A stretch of 64,000 nucleotides of DNA from Tolypeutes matacus (GCA_026826555.1 JAKSZT010054001.1:1056151-1120150); one strand, 5' to 3'; shown: positions 11,181-23,589, numbered from the stretch's first letter. The notes: generated by a model not told the origin, from the sequence alone. A program made the numbers and translations.

Positions 11181-12960
11181 TTTTTTTTTTTTTTTTTTTT
11201 TGGATATCTTTATTTTTTTAAAAAAGATAATTAGATTTCATAAATTTTACACAAAAATATAGGGATTCCCATATGCCCCACTCCCCACACGTCCCATACC
11301 GTCCCACATAAACATCCTTCATTAGTGTGGCACATTCACTGCACTTGATAAACACATCCTGGGGCTTTGCCATTCAGCATGGACCATAGTTCACATTGTA
11401 GTCTAGACTCTTTCCCACACAGTTCTGCATGTTATGTGATGATATAAAATGGCCTATATCTGTCATTGCAATGTCACTCAGGGCGATTCCCAAGTCCCAA
11501 AAAAAGCCCCCGTATTACAACTCTTTTTCCCTCTCCCTGCCCCCAGAGGCTCCAGTGGCCCCTGGCTCCACATCAATGTTGTAATTTCTTCCATTGCTAG
11601 AATCACAATATGTCTATAGTAGAATACCAGTAAGTCCACTCTAGTCCATAGCTCTTCCCCCAATCCCAAGGATTCTGGGATGGTGACGTCCACTCCACCT
11701 CCAATTGAAAGGGGGCTTATATCCCATGGGGAAGATGGATGGGACTATCCTGCCTGCAGCTGCAGACTCTCTCCGTTCCCTGGGATGTCCGTTGTCCATC
11801 ATCATCTCCCCACCAGTTATCCTGGGTGAGTCCAATGAGCTGTAGAGTAGGTATTCCAGGCCCAGCTGGTATATGGACAGCCCAGACTCGAGTCTCTGGA
11901 CATACACTACAAACTCCAGCACCAAGTACAGGTTTAAATAGAAGGGACAGATGAGCCATGTGCAGGGAAGACATAACTGAGTCCAATTCTGTCACTCTCA
12001 GGAGCACAAATTTCAAAGTAGGGCCCACTGGCAAGGCACCAAACTCTGGAGCTATCCACCTGCCCATAGGACCTGGGTATCTCCAAAGCCCTCAGAAGCC
12101 CCACTATTTGGGAGTACTATCCACTTTGGAAGTCTATGAGATCCTGCTGAGATGTGCATAAGTGTTACCTCTTGGATGACCTCCCGACTCACTTTGATAT
12201 TTCTTAGCCATGTAAACTCATTTGTCTTTACCTTTTCCCCCTTTTATTCGAGGTCTTTTTCCAGTTGCATTGCTAGTTGGTACTTTTTTTAATTTTTAAT
12301 ATTTTTTATTTTTTGCATTTGCTAGTTGGTACTTGGTAGCAATCCCTCGGTGCCAAGGGGACTCATCCCCCGGAGTCATGTCCCACGCTGGGGGGAAGGT
12401 AATGCATTCATAGGCTGAGTTTGGCTTAGAGAGAGGCCACATTTGAGCAACAAGGAGGCTCTCAGGAGGCAACACTTAGGTACCTCATAACAATAGGCTG
12501 AGTTTCCATATCAAGAGCAAAGGCTCATAAGCCTAGTCATCAATATCAAGGGCCCATCAGTGGATCATTCCTGCACTTGAGGGACTGTTGCTGCTCCCTT
12601 AGATAATGTGGCAGAGCTCTCCAGGATGGGAATTCAGTATTCTCTCAGTTATTGTGTGAGTCTCCACCCACTGTGACAATGCCCTGTGAACATTTGAACA
12701 TTTTTATAAACCTTATATGTATGCCCAGGTGAACTTCCTCCCATGCATCCCCATCACTGACACCCCACACCAGTGATCCTCCCCCACCCAACTGTAACCC
12801 TACTGTGATCCAAACCTTCTTCCAAAATGAAGCCATTACAATAGCCAAATACAATTAATAGGAAAATGAAACAATAATGATAAGTTTAAATATAAGAAAT
12901 AAAATACATAAAAATTTTTAAAAACTAAAAACATAATAAAATTAAAAGATTGGGATAATA
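11181..12960 (-). mobile_element. Lineage-type retroposon (probably a LINE 3' UTR), antisense
   Basis: A T-run at about 11181-11202 on the plus strand is the poly(A) tail of an element inserted on the minus strand. Next to it lies 'atagggattcccatatgccc'. Inward follow 'gcatggaccatagttcaca', 'catcaatgttgtaatttctt' and 'ggagtcatgtcccacgctgg', words I associate with very common repeats of armadillo and sloth genomes. The related tail 'tatgggaatcccacac' recurs on the plus strand at 48240-48270. Overlapping frames on both strands (up to 116 codons at 11717-12067) arise from this repeat and are not genes. The right boundary is uncertain. Confidence 0.65.
12255..12332. repeat. Short internal duplication around 'gctagttggtact'
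   Basis: The word gctagttggtact occurs twice inside the retroposon, near 12272 and 12320, separated by an AT-rich spacer. This looks like a local duplication or small insertion. Confidence 0.8.
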
Positions 12961-13754
12961 AAAAAATGAAAAATGTTAAAAAATATTTTTTTTTGACATT
13001 TTACCTTTCATCACCACAATTCTGGTGTCCTGTCTGCACCGTGGTACTTTCCCCCACACATTCTCCAGTGTCTCACTAATTTTCATTTTGTTTTCAAAGA
13101 AGTTTTAGGTCACATCCAAGTCACACACAGAATTACAGAAGACTCTCAAATAACTTTTCAACTTATTCTCCTTTTGTTATTTTTAATGTGGCTTTTATCT
13201 CTGTAATGATGTCTCAATATGCTATCACTTTTTATTCGAGCCCATGTATCTCTTTTTAGAGCTCTTCTATTTCATAAAACATGTTAACTGGAACTATTTG
13301 GGGAGATGAAGAAGTATTTTCTAAAGTCTTCCTGTGATGTGTGATTACCATCTGTTTTATTTTGTTATTATTTTTCGTTTTTTTCTTTTGCATAGATTTT
13401 ATAATCATTTTTAAAGTAGGCTGGCTATGTTCTGCAGAATGAAATCAGGAATGAAAGGATGGTATGGTGGGTAGGGTGATCTGGAACATCTTCAGCAGCT
13501 ACATAGATGTGTTAGACACCTGTGCTCATGCATCAATAAGGATCACAGCTAAACCCCTTTGACTTAAGGCTTTCTGGGCTTTGAGCGCCATTCATTGACT
13601 CCAGTCTTTCCTTCATGCCCATTCCCACAGGGAGTCCCTGGCAGCTTAAACATCTAAACATAGAACAGAGAAATTACTCAACTGCATAATTACCTCCGGA
13701 GCTCACCTCTTTCTCTGTTCATGGCTTTTCACCTTGACCATGGCAAAACAAGTT
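12961..13754. other. Unassigned non-coding DNA
   Basis: The first 400 bases may belong to the retroposon to the left. The rest (13440-13750) is not recognised. Confidence 0.4.
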
Positions 13755-13945
13755 ATTATTTTCTCAATATTTATTTTAAAAATCTTCAAATATTCAGAAA
13801 AGTTGAAAGAATTTACACTCATACACTCATAAACCCACCATCTAAATTCTACCAGTAACATTTTATTATACTTGATTGATCACATATCCATCCCTCTAGC
13901 CATTAATCAATATGTTAATCATTTTTGAGTGTTCTTTTCTTAAAT
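13755..13945 (-). mobile_element. Old L1 3' end, antisense
   Basis: 'atattcagaaaagttgaaag' followed by 'acccaccatctaaattctac' and 'cagtaacattttattat' is the standard antisense L1M 3' end. Confidence 0.75.
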
Positions 13946-15770
13946 TCTGCTAAAAACTCACAACAATATTCCAGAGGAAGATGATTAGGAAATAAGGCTT
14001 CACTTACAGTAGCAATTTAAAAATAGGGGGTATAATAAAGCTCTTGTATATTCCTTTGATAAAAATAAATAATGGTATCAAATGAATCATTTTGTATGTG
14101 GCTACTATAGGAAACAAATGTGCACTAATGACCAGGTCCATAAATTTCTTCTGTGTGACTTGGTCCATTGGGGTGTCTAACCTCAAACAAAAGATCAAGT
14201 TTACTCAGAAAGATGTCATTTATCTCATACGAAATGAAAATAGAAACATCTCTTCCTTAGAGCTCATTTTGCTTGATTCTAGCACAGGCTACCCGGGGCC
14301 TGTTACAGTGCATCTCACTATTACAACAAAAAGGGCAGTGGTTCTCAATGTGTACACATTGGGGAGTGAGAGATGTTGCCTGTTAAAATCAGCAACAGTG
14401 TTTTTTCAAACTGCACAGCCACATACCCAACCCAGTATATCTTTTCATATACTTAGCTGTATGTCACAAAGTTTGAACAGACTGGTTCATTTGAGACTAA
14501 TGAATAGAGGATCAAATAACAACTAACTTTCCTTCTAGGGAAGATGGTATAAAGTGTTGAGAAAGGGGAATATAAGAAATTCAATATCTCAAAATTTGAA
14601 GGGGTCAGGGATTGAGACATAGATCCCCAGCTTGGGTCCTTTGTCCTCATCATGGAACAACATGAGGCCACTCAAGTAGATTTTCTCCAGCCTGGCTTCC
14701 ACTAATAGCAACAGTGTGAACTTACACTCACTGGGGTAAAATTTACCCGCCTAGAGGAGACAGATCTGCAGATGGCCATGGGGAGAGAGAGGAAATGGGG
14801 GCTTCCATGGCCCCCTGTTTGGCATCACATGAATAACCATATGTGCCAAATTTCTAGAGATAGTCCCAGTTTATACCTGCTGTCATCATTATTCCCTATT
14901 ATATATTACTATATTAACAATGTCTCTTGATCCCACAAAGCGTCCTGGCTTGGATAATATATTGTATCCTCATCCATGACATAATGAAGAGAAAGATAGT
15001 GGAATTTGTTCTCCTATGACTTTTAACTGACATAAATGACTAAATTTGGAGGAGCCTTTTGATGTACTGGACAAGTACCTCCTTCTACCACCAGCAATGG
15101 GATTGGTGGTCCCCCAAAGTGGTAATTCAGGAATTCCAGGATGGAGTACCTGGAAATAAGGTCAAGTGAACAGAAAAGCCAACCCCTGATACATTATATG
15201 CAAAACAAACAAGACAAAAGCCATGCAGAGAAAACATTTCTCAGCTGAGATTGTAGCTGCCTTTCTACCTTGCTGATTATATGAACCTCCAGGCACAATC
15301 CTCAACTTTAAGAGTTGAAGGTGCTCAGAAAAATGGGGAAAACCCAAGTTGCTCAGGTTTCACAGATCATCTAGCTAAATTCTTTTTGGTCAAATAGCAG
15401 ATTTAGACTGCACAGATCTATCATCCTTCAGGGGTTGGTTAAGGAAAGTAAACTAGCCACACATGCATGTGTATGCATACAGGAGTGTGTCTGAAAACAT
15501 GCAGTAACTGAAAAAGAAATTTTACAAACAATGCAGAAGATAAATGAAGAGCTTATTTGGAATAAGAATATTTACCTCAGAAAAACGAATAACATTTCTG
15601 ATAGCTACTGTTTTGTAGTCTGTAGGTAATTAAGGGAAAATACTTAAACATGGAAGCTTAGTGAATGATAAGATATAAAGGGAACTTACAAAATTAGAGA
15701 GAGAAAGAAAGAAAAAACAAAAACAAAGGATGTTGTTTCAAGAATTAAAGTGGCACTAGACAATCTTAAT
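13946..15770. other. Unassigned non-coding DNA
   Basis: The plus-strand open frame 14092-14526 (144 codons) is among the longer ones in the window, but it shows no domain, signal sequence or compositional sign of coding. A 'cagtggttctcaatgtg' word near 14337 hints at a decayed hAT end. Confidence 0.45.
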
Positions 15771-16251
15771 TGTGGTACCTAGTCTCCAAATATGGTCACC
15801 AACTCCTTCCATCCCTGTACCCACATGTAGCTTAGCACATCAGGGGCAGATGCTATTTCCCTTCTCTCTGAATCCTGTGACTGGCTTTGATCAATTAGAA
15901 AGTGTAACAAGTCGGGTTCTAGGACTTTCAAGACTAGGCCTCAAGAGAACTGGTAGCTTCTACTTTCTTTCTCTGAGATCTCAGTTGCCATGTTGCCCAG
16001 GTTAGCCCTCAAATAACTAGAGGATATGTGAAGAGGGGCTGTAGAGGAAGACAGGCCATTTTTGTAATTCCATCTCCAACCCCATACTAGCTAAATCCAG
16101 CTGCATGAGCGACCTCTGCCATAATCGATAGAACAGAACTACCCAGCAGAACCCATCCAACTCGCAGAATTAGGAGGAATAATAAATCTTTGTTGTGTTA
16201 AGCCACTAAGCTTCATAATGGCTTGTTGAGTAGCAGCAAATATCTGAAACA
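15771..16251 (+). mobile_element. MLT1-type (ERVL-MaLR) LTR
   Basis: It starts tgtggtacctagtctcc, carries the family words 'ctttcaagactaggcctcaa' and 'gttgccatgttgccc', and ends with 'aataaatctttgttgtgtta', 'agccactaagcttcataatg' and 'tagcagcaaatatctgaaac'. The AATAAA near 16180 is the LTR poly(A) signal. The ends are decayed and no clear 5-bp duplication remains. Confidence 0.8.
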
Positions 16252-16261
16252 ATAACTTATA

Positions 16262-16352
16262 TTTCTTAAGTAAGTGGTATATGTCAAACTTTGTGCTAAG
16301 TACTTTAGTTGCCCTTTTTCATTCAGTCTTCAAATTCATCTTATTTCATCAT
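16262..16352 (-). mobile_element. MIR fragment
   Basis: 'tgtgctaagtactttagttg' with the following 'attcagtcttcaaattca' corresponds to the reverse MIR 3' part. Confidence 0.5.
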
Positions 16353-16369
16353 CCAGGTTTTTAACACAG

Positions 16370-16412
16370 TAAAAAAAAGAAAAGAAAAGAAAAGAAAAGA
16401 AACGAAAAAGAA
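16370..16412. repeat. (AAAAG)n microsatellite
   Basis: Repeated aaaag units are followed by the aacgaaaaag variant. Confidence 0.95.
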
Positions 16413-16429
16413 TCAAAAGCTTTCAAATT

Positions 16430-16915
16430 GGATTCCTAGATTTCTGACTTGAACCCTCCCCTAATTCATCCTTGATACTGCCAGAAGAGAGATGCATTTA
16501 AAATAAAAATTAAACTCAGCTCCTGACTATAAGTTCCAGACTTCAATGTAACCTGCTTCTCCAGACATAACTCACCAATTCTGCCTAAACATTATCTCAT
16601 TACTTGTTGCTCCTCCTACCCTAACACACAGTATCTCTTGCCTCAAAATTCCTCCCCTACCCCCATGAACTTAGCCTGTATAATTTTCACCTACCCTTCC
16701 AAGTACAATTCAGGCGTCAAGCATCTCTTTCAGGAAGCCTGTCTGGACTATCTCTGCCCAGGACTAGATCAGATGTCCCTTCCTGGACTTCATGAACATC
16801 ATCAATACAGCTATTATGACAACTTTACCACTGTACTGTACCTATTTGTTTATAAGTCTGCTACCTGCATTAGACTGTAACTCTATAAAGGCAAGGACCT
16901 CCTTTTCTGAGTAAT
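16430..16915 (+). mobile_element. L2 LINE 3' part
   Basis: A pyrimidine-rich L2 reading: 'ctgctaccttgcc'-like context, 'catctctttcaggaagcctg', 'gactgtaactctataaagg' and 'caaggacctccttttctg'. The 80-codon frame at 16638-16880 is an L2 relic. Confidence 0.65.
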
Positions 16916-16919
16916 TACT

Positions 16920-17085
16920 ATATATTTGTGTGATCTGAGACATGTTAATTAAGCATTCTGTGCCTCCATGTGCTTATCTGTAAAGTACTGCCTGTTTTGT
17001 TCTGAGCATTAAATAAGTGGGAATGTATAGTGTTTAGAACTACTCAAAAATTATGTCATTATTATTACTGCTCAATATAGAGTTA
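16920..17085 (+). mobile_element. MIR SINE
   Basis: 'tctgtgcctccatgtgctta' with 'tctgtaaagtactgcc' and the following 'gagcattaaataagt' fit the MIR core in sense orientation. Confidence 0.6.
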
Positions 17086-17189
17086 TTGAATGTAACAAAC
17101 TTGAAAAGTGAGGTAGGATTTGAAGAAATGTGTGGGGAAAGAGGGAAGAAGGCATGAGTGAGAAAGGAATATATTCAAGGTGTGGGTAA

Positions 17190-17940
17190 TATTCTCCCCA
17201 TCTCAGTAAATACTGTAGTCACTGATCTGGGAACTCAGATCTGGGAAGCATTCCTGAGATGTCCCATAGCCCTGCATTACTCACATTCAATTGATCAGTG
17301 TATATCCTTCAATTTTTCTTCCAAAGTACATATTGAGTCTTTCCACTTCTATCTTCATGGACAACACTCTTGTCCTACTCATCATCTTTTTCTTTGTAAA
17401 CAACTACAGTAGCCTCCCAGTGGGCTTCTTCCCTCTACTCCTATAGAAATCCATCACCAACGAATAGCGAGAATGACCTTTCAAAATGGCATTTAGTATT
17501 TTCAGTTATCTGCTTTAAACCTTCCTTGAAGTCACAGTCCCCTTAAAGTCCTGTTTGATGGGGCCTTACCTGCCTACTGGATACCACTCTCCCCCTCTTC
17601 TTTTTCATCACCCTTCAGGAATAGTGGGCTCCTCCCTGTTCCCCCCTTAACTTTTTCCAACCATGGGGCCTCTGCAAGCCTATTCTTTGCTTACTCTCTT
17701 TCCCCTATTGTCCTCATGGTTTCTTCTGGACTCCACTGAACTGTCTCTTTAGAGAAGATTGACCTGAGCCTTAAACCTAATGTAATCCACTGCTATTATT
17801 CACTCTCACGGCAGCATTGTGTTCTGTCCTGCCAGAACACAGACGAGAATCTGAAGTGAATATTTACTTTTCTGTTTCCTTGTTTAATTTGTGTCTACTC
17901 AATTAGATTATACATTAAAAGGCAGCAAGAGGCATAGAAT
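17190..17940 (+). mobile_element. L2 LINE, ORF2 3' end and tail
   Basis: 'acaactacagtagcctccca' and 'cttccttgaagtcacagtcc' precede 'gatggggccttacctgccta'. Later comes 'tctactcaattagattatac' before a short tail. This order matches the L2 3' third. Confidence 0.65.
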
Positions 17941-19634
17941 TTTGGTCAATTACAGTGGTACTTAATGGAGTTTAAATATTAATTCACTGAGATATTTATA
18001 TCTGGAGGACAATCCCCTAGGAAGAGAGATGCATTTTTGAAAAATATAATTTTACAAAGAGATAACTTTGTAAATGAGCAACTCCTCTGTGCTAAATGTG
18101 TTAAAAGTGCTCCTCTGGGCTAACATGCAGCATAAATTATAGTTTCACTTTTTTTTCTTACAAGAACGGAACAGCATAAGGCCTCAAAAAGTTTGAGCAG
18201 GGATCTCTCCTTGCCCAATGTGGAACCACTGCCATGGTTTCTAGAATATTTCACATAGCAGGTTCTTTGTTGTACTTTCTACAAATAGTCATAGAGATCT
18301 ATCTCTTTACCTCTCAGAGAGGTTCCCATGGGAAAAGGTAACAGGAGAGATGACTACTCTATGGCTGCTAGTTCTAACCTTTCTGGATCCTTTTAGACCC
18401 ACTGGCTGTGGAGGAAAAGAAAACTCAAATTCTCTGAGTTGGGTGGAATATTTTTGAACAATTAATATGCCACAGACTTAGTACTGGCTCTGAGTACTGC
18501 AGAGTACACTTTTTGTGCTGCTACTTGGTATTTGGATGTAAGAGCACCTACACCACTCTGAATCAAGCAAAGTTTCTCGGTGGACAGCTTACATTGCCTA
18601 CCTCTTTACCCAAATATCAGGAACTCCAGGAGTGACCTATAGGGCAGGAGCACCTATCACAAATTGCCTTTTCAACTGAATTCAAGATTTTCTCTAATTT
18701 AGTTGTTCTGCAATCTAATGCATACAAGGCTGTGATAGTTTCTTAAAGCATCAATATCAACGTGTATGCAAACAACTCAAGGGAGAATTTCAACAATAAC
18801 GATGGTGTTTATTCAAAATGTTGTCTGAATAATAATGTCAATTCTCTAGATAACTCCTTGGATCCCTGTGGGATATGACTATAAAAGAATCAGCTTAAAA
18901 GGAATCATCATTGCTCTTCCCTCTATTCTCACTTGTTTCTTCTACTTCTCCCCAATCCTTCTTTGCTCTTATGCCTTTTTCTTTTACTCATAGCTCGTTA
19001 ATTCAAATTTGATTAGATTACATGGCATTCCCTGCATCTTAAACTTTTATATTGTTATAGAAAATCAAGGTACTTTTTTACAAGATGGTACATGAGTTCT
19101 AAATGGCTTTTCTTTCTACTCTTTCTTTGGTGGGCAATTACTTCAATTGTGCCTGTCGAGAAGTGTTCACTGAAGACATCCAGACAAACAAGTGGATATA
19201 TAGAGCAGGGGTCTTAGATTTGTGTTTTAGTTGATCCTGAATACAGGCATGCCTGATGGGTCCAGAATTCATAACACTTATAACACAGTTGGAGATTTAA
19301 GATATGGGTAGCTATGACTTTTTATGTTTACACAGCTGATCCACCAGCTCTTTCCCCAGCCTCATACTCATAGACCAAAGTAGTCAGAGCAGAAGTCATT
19401 GTGATAAAATAAATATTTTAGTTTGCTCCCTCTTATGCTTCCAATGTCTACAGATTGTTATTCAATGGTCTCCAAGAAAGGAAGTTTAGACAACCTGTCA
19501 CCTGATTTGTTTTGGATAAAAAATCATGGTAAATGGCAATGTGACAACTCATCTAGTGATTCCAGTCCTCTCCATCTTCCCCATTAAAATGCCATTAATA
19601 ATATTAATGGCAGTTAAATCAGTGATTGCTTAAT
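17941..19634. other. Unassigned non-coding DNA
   Basis: No repeat family or open frame of note is recognised. Confidence 0.45.
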
Positions 19635-19745
19635 AGAACCATGTCAGTAGCTGAATACCTTTGACAAGTTACTGAACTTCTCTGAGCCTTTCATTATCTG
19701 TAGATTCATGACATGACTCTTATATAGAGTTCTTCTGATGATGGA
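19635..19745 (+). mobile_element. MIR fragment
   Basis: 'gacaagttactgaacttctc' followed by 'tgagcctttcattatctgta' is the central MIR word pair. Confidence 0.65.
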
Positions 19746-19789
19746 ATGGTGTGTTCAGGAAACTACAAATGTCAACATGGCTGGATCTT

Positions 19790-20720
19790 AAATCCACAGA
19801 ATGGAGTGGTAGGAGAAGAGTCTAGAGAGGTGGAAACCACAGAGGGTCTTATAGGCCATGTTAAAAAATTTGCACTTTTTCATCTAAATGATGCAGAACC
19901 AGAGAAGAAGGGAAAAGATGTAGTCACATCTGCATATTAGAGAGCAGCATGGAAAACCTATTGCAAATGGGAGACAACAAATTTGGAGGCAAAGAAAACA
20001 GGTGGGATGCTATTTCAAAAGTCCATATATAAGATGGTAAAAGAGAAATTCTCACGTTGGCCCTCTTTTTTACATTCTTCCTGAAAATAGTGTAAAATTG
20101 TCATAAGAGGATTATCAAGGAGAATAAGGTTAGTTTGAGAGTGTGTTTTTGTTTTATTCAGTGGCTTTTAAAAAATCACTACCCTGGCAAGGATCTCCAG
20201 TAATATTTTGAATGGAATGATTCCTGGCACTCTTATCTCATCCTTAATTGTAACAGGTATCCTTTTAATGTTTCACCACTAAGTGTGAAGCTGGCTTAAG
20301 GTTAGGAGTAGATACCACTTGTTGAATTAAAGTAGTTTCTAATTTGTTATTCCTAGGTTTCTAACTTCAGCAATGGGAAAGTGGTAGTGCCACCAGTTAC
20401 AAAGGAAATATATGAGAAGTGTGCATTTCAGGTTTGGTAGATGAGGAGTTAAGTTCCAGAAATGTTAACCTTCAATAAGTGTTTGGCCCAGCCAAATGGA
20501 TCTGTCAAATAAGTGGTTGGAGATCTTCATTTCTATTTTGGGGTAGAGATATAATATGGGGGTTATGTGCATTTATGTGGTGTTTTAAACTATTGATAAA
20601 AAGCTGAATGTGTGAAGAAATGGAAAAGACATAAGATGAGGAGAGGGTCAAGGAGAGAAAACTGAGATACACCAAACTTTAAAGGCAGAACAGAAGAAGT
20701 GTTCCTTTACCTTGTAAAAA
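19790..20720 (-). mobile_element. L2 LINE, antisense, split by an L1 piece
   Basis: Read as antisense L2, 'agggtcttataggccatgtt' (19845-19865) comes from the part upstream of the L2 3' tail. 20360-20720 ('gaaatgttaaccttcaataa', 'ttggggtagagatataatat') comes from further toward the L2 5' side. The order fits one L2 copy interrupted by the L1 piece at 20155-20350. Confidence 0.6.
20155..20350 (-). mobile_element. L1 ORF2 fragment, antisense
   Basis: 'ccagtaatattttgaatgga' and 'gtttcaccactaagtgtgaa' with 'gctggcttaagg' are the antisense form of the L1 reverse transcriptase region. Confidence 0.6.
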
Positions 20721-21489
20721 GTGAGGTAAAAAATAATTAGCTTAATATATTATGAGTTACATGGTAAGTATTTGGGAAGTGTTATAAAACTAAAAAGGGA
20801 TTTTCTAACCTTCTGTTGGTAGGATTTGTATCAGTGAAACATTATTCATGTATATATTTAGAGATTGTCTTAAAGACTTGACCATGTTCACACCATCGAT
20901 ATTATGCCCTGATATTGATCTGCATGAGTATGATATTGTTGGTTACAGTTTTATTTATTCTTAGAAGTATGTCAAATGCTTTTTTAAAATCTCTAGAAAT
21001 AGCTTTGTTTAAAAAATTCAGGGAATTAGGGTCTAGGTTGTAAGCTCTTCCAGCAGTCACAATTATTCTGGGGCTTTATTATTTTTAAATCCCAAGAAAC
21101 TTTACTCTTTGTGTATAATCTAGTAGCTCTTTAGAATTTTAAGTGTCTGTATGACATCTGAGACTCAGAGCTAACGTTTACCAACTTTAAAGGTGCTGAA
21201 GAAACAGCATTAATTCTAAAAGACCACCCCAATTAAAGAAGCTAAAGAAAGAATCAGACTTCAATTAAAAAGTAAATGGGGCAAATATAGTTAAAGACTA
21301 AGGTGAATCAGAACACAAATTTAAAAAGTAATATTATTGGTATTTTAAAACTTTAATTTCTATGGAGACCAAAAAGGAGAAATTAATTTTGTCAAGAAAA
21401 TTTTTTAAATTTCTGTGTACTATCTAATTAAACCTGGCTGGTCAATTTATTTGAACAGCCTAGCTAACATGAAACCTAAAATAGAGAAT
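20721..21489. other. Unassigned AT-rich DNA
   Basis: Nothing recognised. Confidence 0.45.
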
Positions 21490-22489
21490 GAGGTTGTGGT
21501 ATTCAGTACAGAATTGATGTAATACCCCGATGTATTTCAAAGTGTTTTGGGCATAAATATAAAGGTATTTGTAAAGACCATTGAGGGACTATTAAACTTC
21601 CTACTAAACTATTTAAACTATTAAACTGGGGGTTTCCTAGTATTCTCTCAAGCAATTGGGGCTCCCAATTTACTGTAACTGTAAAACTCTGCAAGGTAAA
21701 CCTGTGAAAATAAAACTCTGAAACATATGAACCCTGTGTAAAAAAAGGAAATACGCTAATAATCCGAGACCTCGGTCTTGAGACTTGCACTATGAAACTT
21801 ATTTCCGTAATGATGAAGCTAAGCTCAACTGTAATTAATGCCTTAGAGTCATCTCCTGTAAACCTCTTTTGTTGCTCATTGGGGCCTCACTAAGCCAAAC
21901 TCCTCAAATACGCTCACTACCTTCCCCCTATATGACATGACTTCCAGAGATAAAATTTTCCTGGCAACATGGCACATGACATAACTTGCAGGGATGAGCT
22001 CTGCCCTGGCACCGTAGGATTAGACCAAAAGGGGGAAAATAAAGTTTCAATGGCAAAGAGATTTCAAATAGAGTCAGGAGGTCATTCTGGAGGTTACTCC
22101 TATGCAGGTTTCAGCAAGATAGAGCAAACTGCCACAGTGGGCAGGGTTTCAGCAACAGGGTTCCTGAAAACCCAAGAAATATGCTGGAATCTATCAAAAA
22201 AAATCTGTAAAGTTGTTTCCCCAATGCAAGATAGTTCTACTCCTTTTATTTAAATATGTAATTCTCAATTTACTGAAGTTTATTTTTCAGAAACTTAAAG
22301 TCTCTGGATTATTCCTATGCTAGATAAGCCCTGAAACCCAGAGGTACCAGTTTCTTCAAGAATGACAACAAGTTTCATTCCTCTACCCTGTAAAGTCGAT
22401 GCCTCTTTTCAGCATAAAGAAGTTAGAGTGGTCATCACCCAAAAATATCCCTCAAGATTGAGGGAAATGGCAAAATAAAAAGGAGGAAT
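21490..22489 (+). mobile_element. Remnant of retroviral or lineage-specific retroelement interior, ending in a polypurine tract
   Basis: Words such as 'cctggcaacatggcacatga', 'gaccaaaagggggaaaataa' and 'ctggaggttactcctatgca' belong to repeats I associate with xenarthran genomes. The block ends in the purine run aaaaaggaggaa just before an LTR-like start. This fits the 3' end of a defective endogenous retrovirus. The 94-codon frame 21969-22253 has no recognisable envelope or polymerase motif. Confidence 0.5.
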
Positions 22490-22970
22490 TGTAACTGATG
22501 GTTACGAATTTACAAATGATTATGATTACTGAATAATTATATAGATGCATTTTCACTTTCTAGTATATTGCAGAATAGCCAAAAGTAAATACCTGAAATT
22601 ACTGAAACTTGCTGAACTAGAATCAGATGCCTTGATTTCTGATCATGATAGTAAAATCATATAGCCTTTATGTTGTGATTGCAAAAACCTTGTGACTTGA
22701 CCTGTTTTGTAACCTCCATCCTATGGTTCAAGCCTTAATGTTCATTAATGAAGGAATCTGAGCCAGCCCCATCCCAATTACTCATTAGAATACTATAAAA
22801 CTATCAGAATTACTGCAGTTTGGGGAGACAGATTTTAGGTCCTTAGGCCATCTGTTCTCCTTGCTATATGCTAGCAATAAACTCTATCTTTGAAACCCCG
22901 ATACCAGGAATTGCTCATTATGAAGCACATCAGGCAAAGAATCCCGCTTTTGCTCGGTATCACTATGACA
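22490..22970 (+). mobile_element. Probable retroviral LTR (3' LTR)
   Basis: It begins tgtaactgatgg directly after a polypurine tract and ends …cactatgaca. It carries a TATA-like actataaaac near 22793 and a poly(A) signal in 'agcaataaactctatc' near 22875, in the order expected for U3-R-U5. No matching 5' LTR is seen within the window. Confidence 0.55.
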
Positions 22971-23163
22971 GCATAAATATGTTGGGAAAAATGTGCATTT
23001 CTTTGAATGTAAAGGAAAGATCCATTTTCTCCACAGACATTTATGTTTGTATCAATTAGCTCTGATCTTTATATATGAATATCTGAAAGTACCTGAATAT
23101 TTTTATATAGATAGATAGATAGGCTCTGAGCTTCCCCTATGTCAAGCAGAGCAGCAGCTACTC
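22969..23163 (+). repeat. Left arm of a long imperfect inverted repeat
   Basis: Shares most of its bases, inverted, with 24214-24446. Common words include gcataaatatgttggg, catttctttgaatgtaaa and the end gcagctactc. See the finding. Confidence 0.85.
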
Positions 23164-23344
23164 TTATTTAGATTTACATGAGATTTCATGTACAATTGTA
23201 CTTAAAGAGAAAATTCAGGTGTTGATAAAAAAAAATTTAGAAAAGCACTAATCTACCCCAGCTCTCTCATTTTCTGCTGATTAGTGGCCAAGCCAGGTTT
23301 AGAACACAAGGCTCACAACTACTACTCAAGTATTCCTTATGCTT

Positions 23345-23588
23345 TATTTGGCTAATATTTGTTGAGTGTTTACTATGTGCAAATGCTGTGCCAAGCATGA
23401 ACAGTTAATAATCCCACTAATCCCATGAAGTCACTATTATCCCCGTTAGAGATGAGAAAATAACCCTCAGGGTGGATAAGTACTTTGCCCAAGCTCACAA
23501 AGCTGGAAAATGCAGTCCAAATTCAAGTCTAACAATCTCATTCCACAGACACAAATTGTCCTCTTAACCATTATTCTTTACTATCCTT
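23345..23588 (-). mobile_element. MIR SINE
   Basis: 'gtttactatgtgcaaatgct', 'ttatccccgttagagatgag' and 'ttgcccaagctcacaaagct' are standard antisense MIR. It is one of the longest MIR copies here. Confidence 0.85.
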
Positions 23589-23589
23589 A

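Noticed and set aside
11717..12067. 116-codon minus-strand frame and overlapping plus-strand frames
   Set aside because: Lie inside the lineage retroposon, whose C-rich sequence has few stops on either strand.
14092..14526. 144-codon plus-strand open frame
   Set aside because: No domain, no coding-like composition and no splice or poly(A) context. Length is within what chance gives over 64 kb on six frames.
21490..22489. Functional retroviral env or pol gene
   Set aside because: Only short frames without conserved retroviral motifs; at most a decayed interior.
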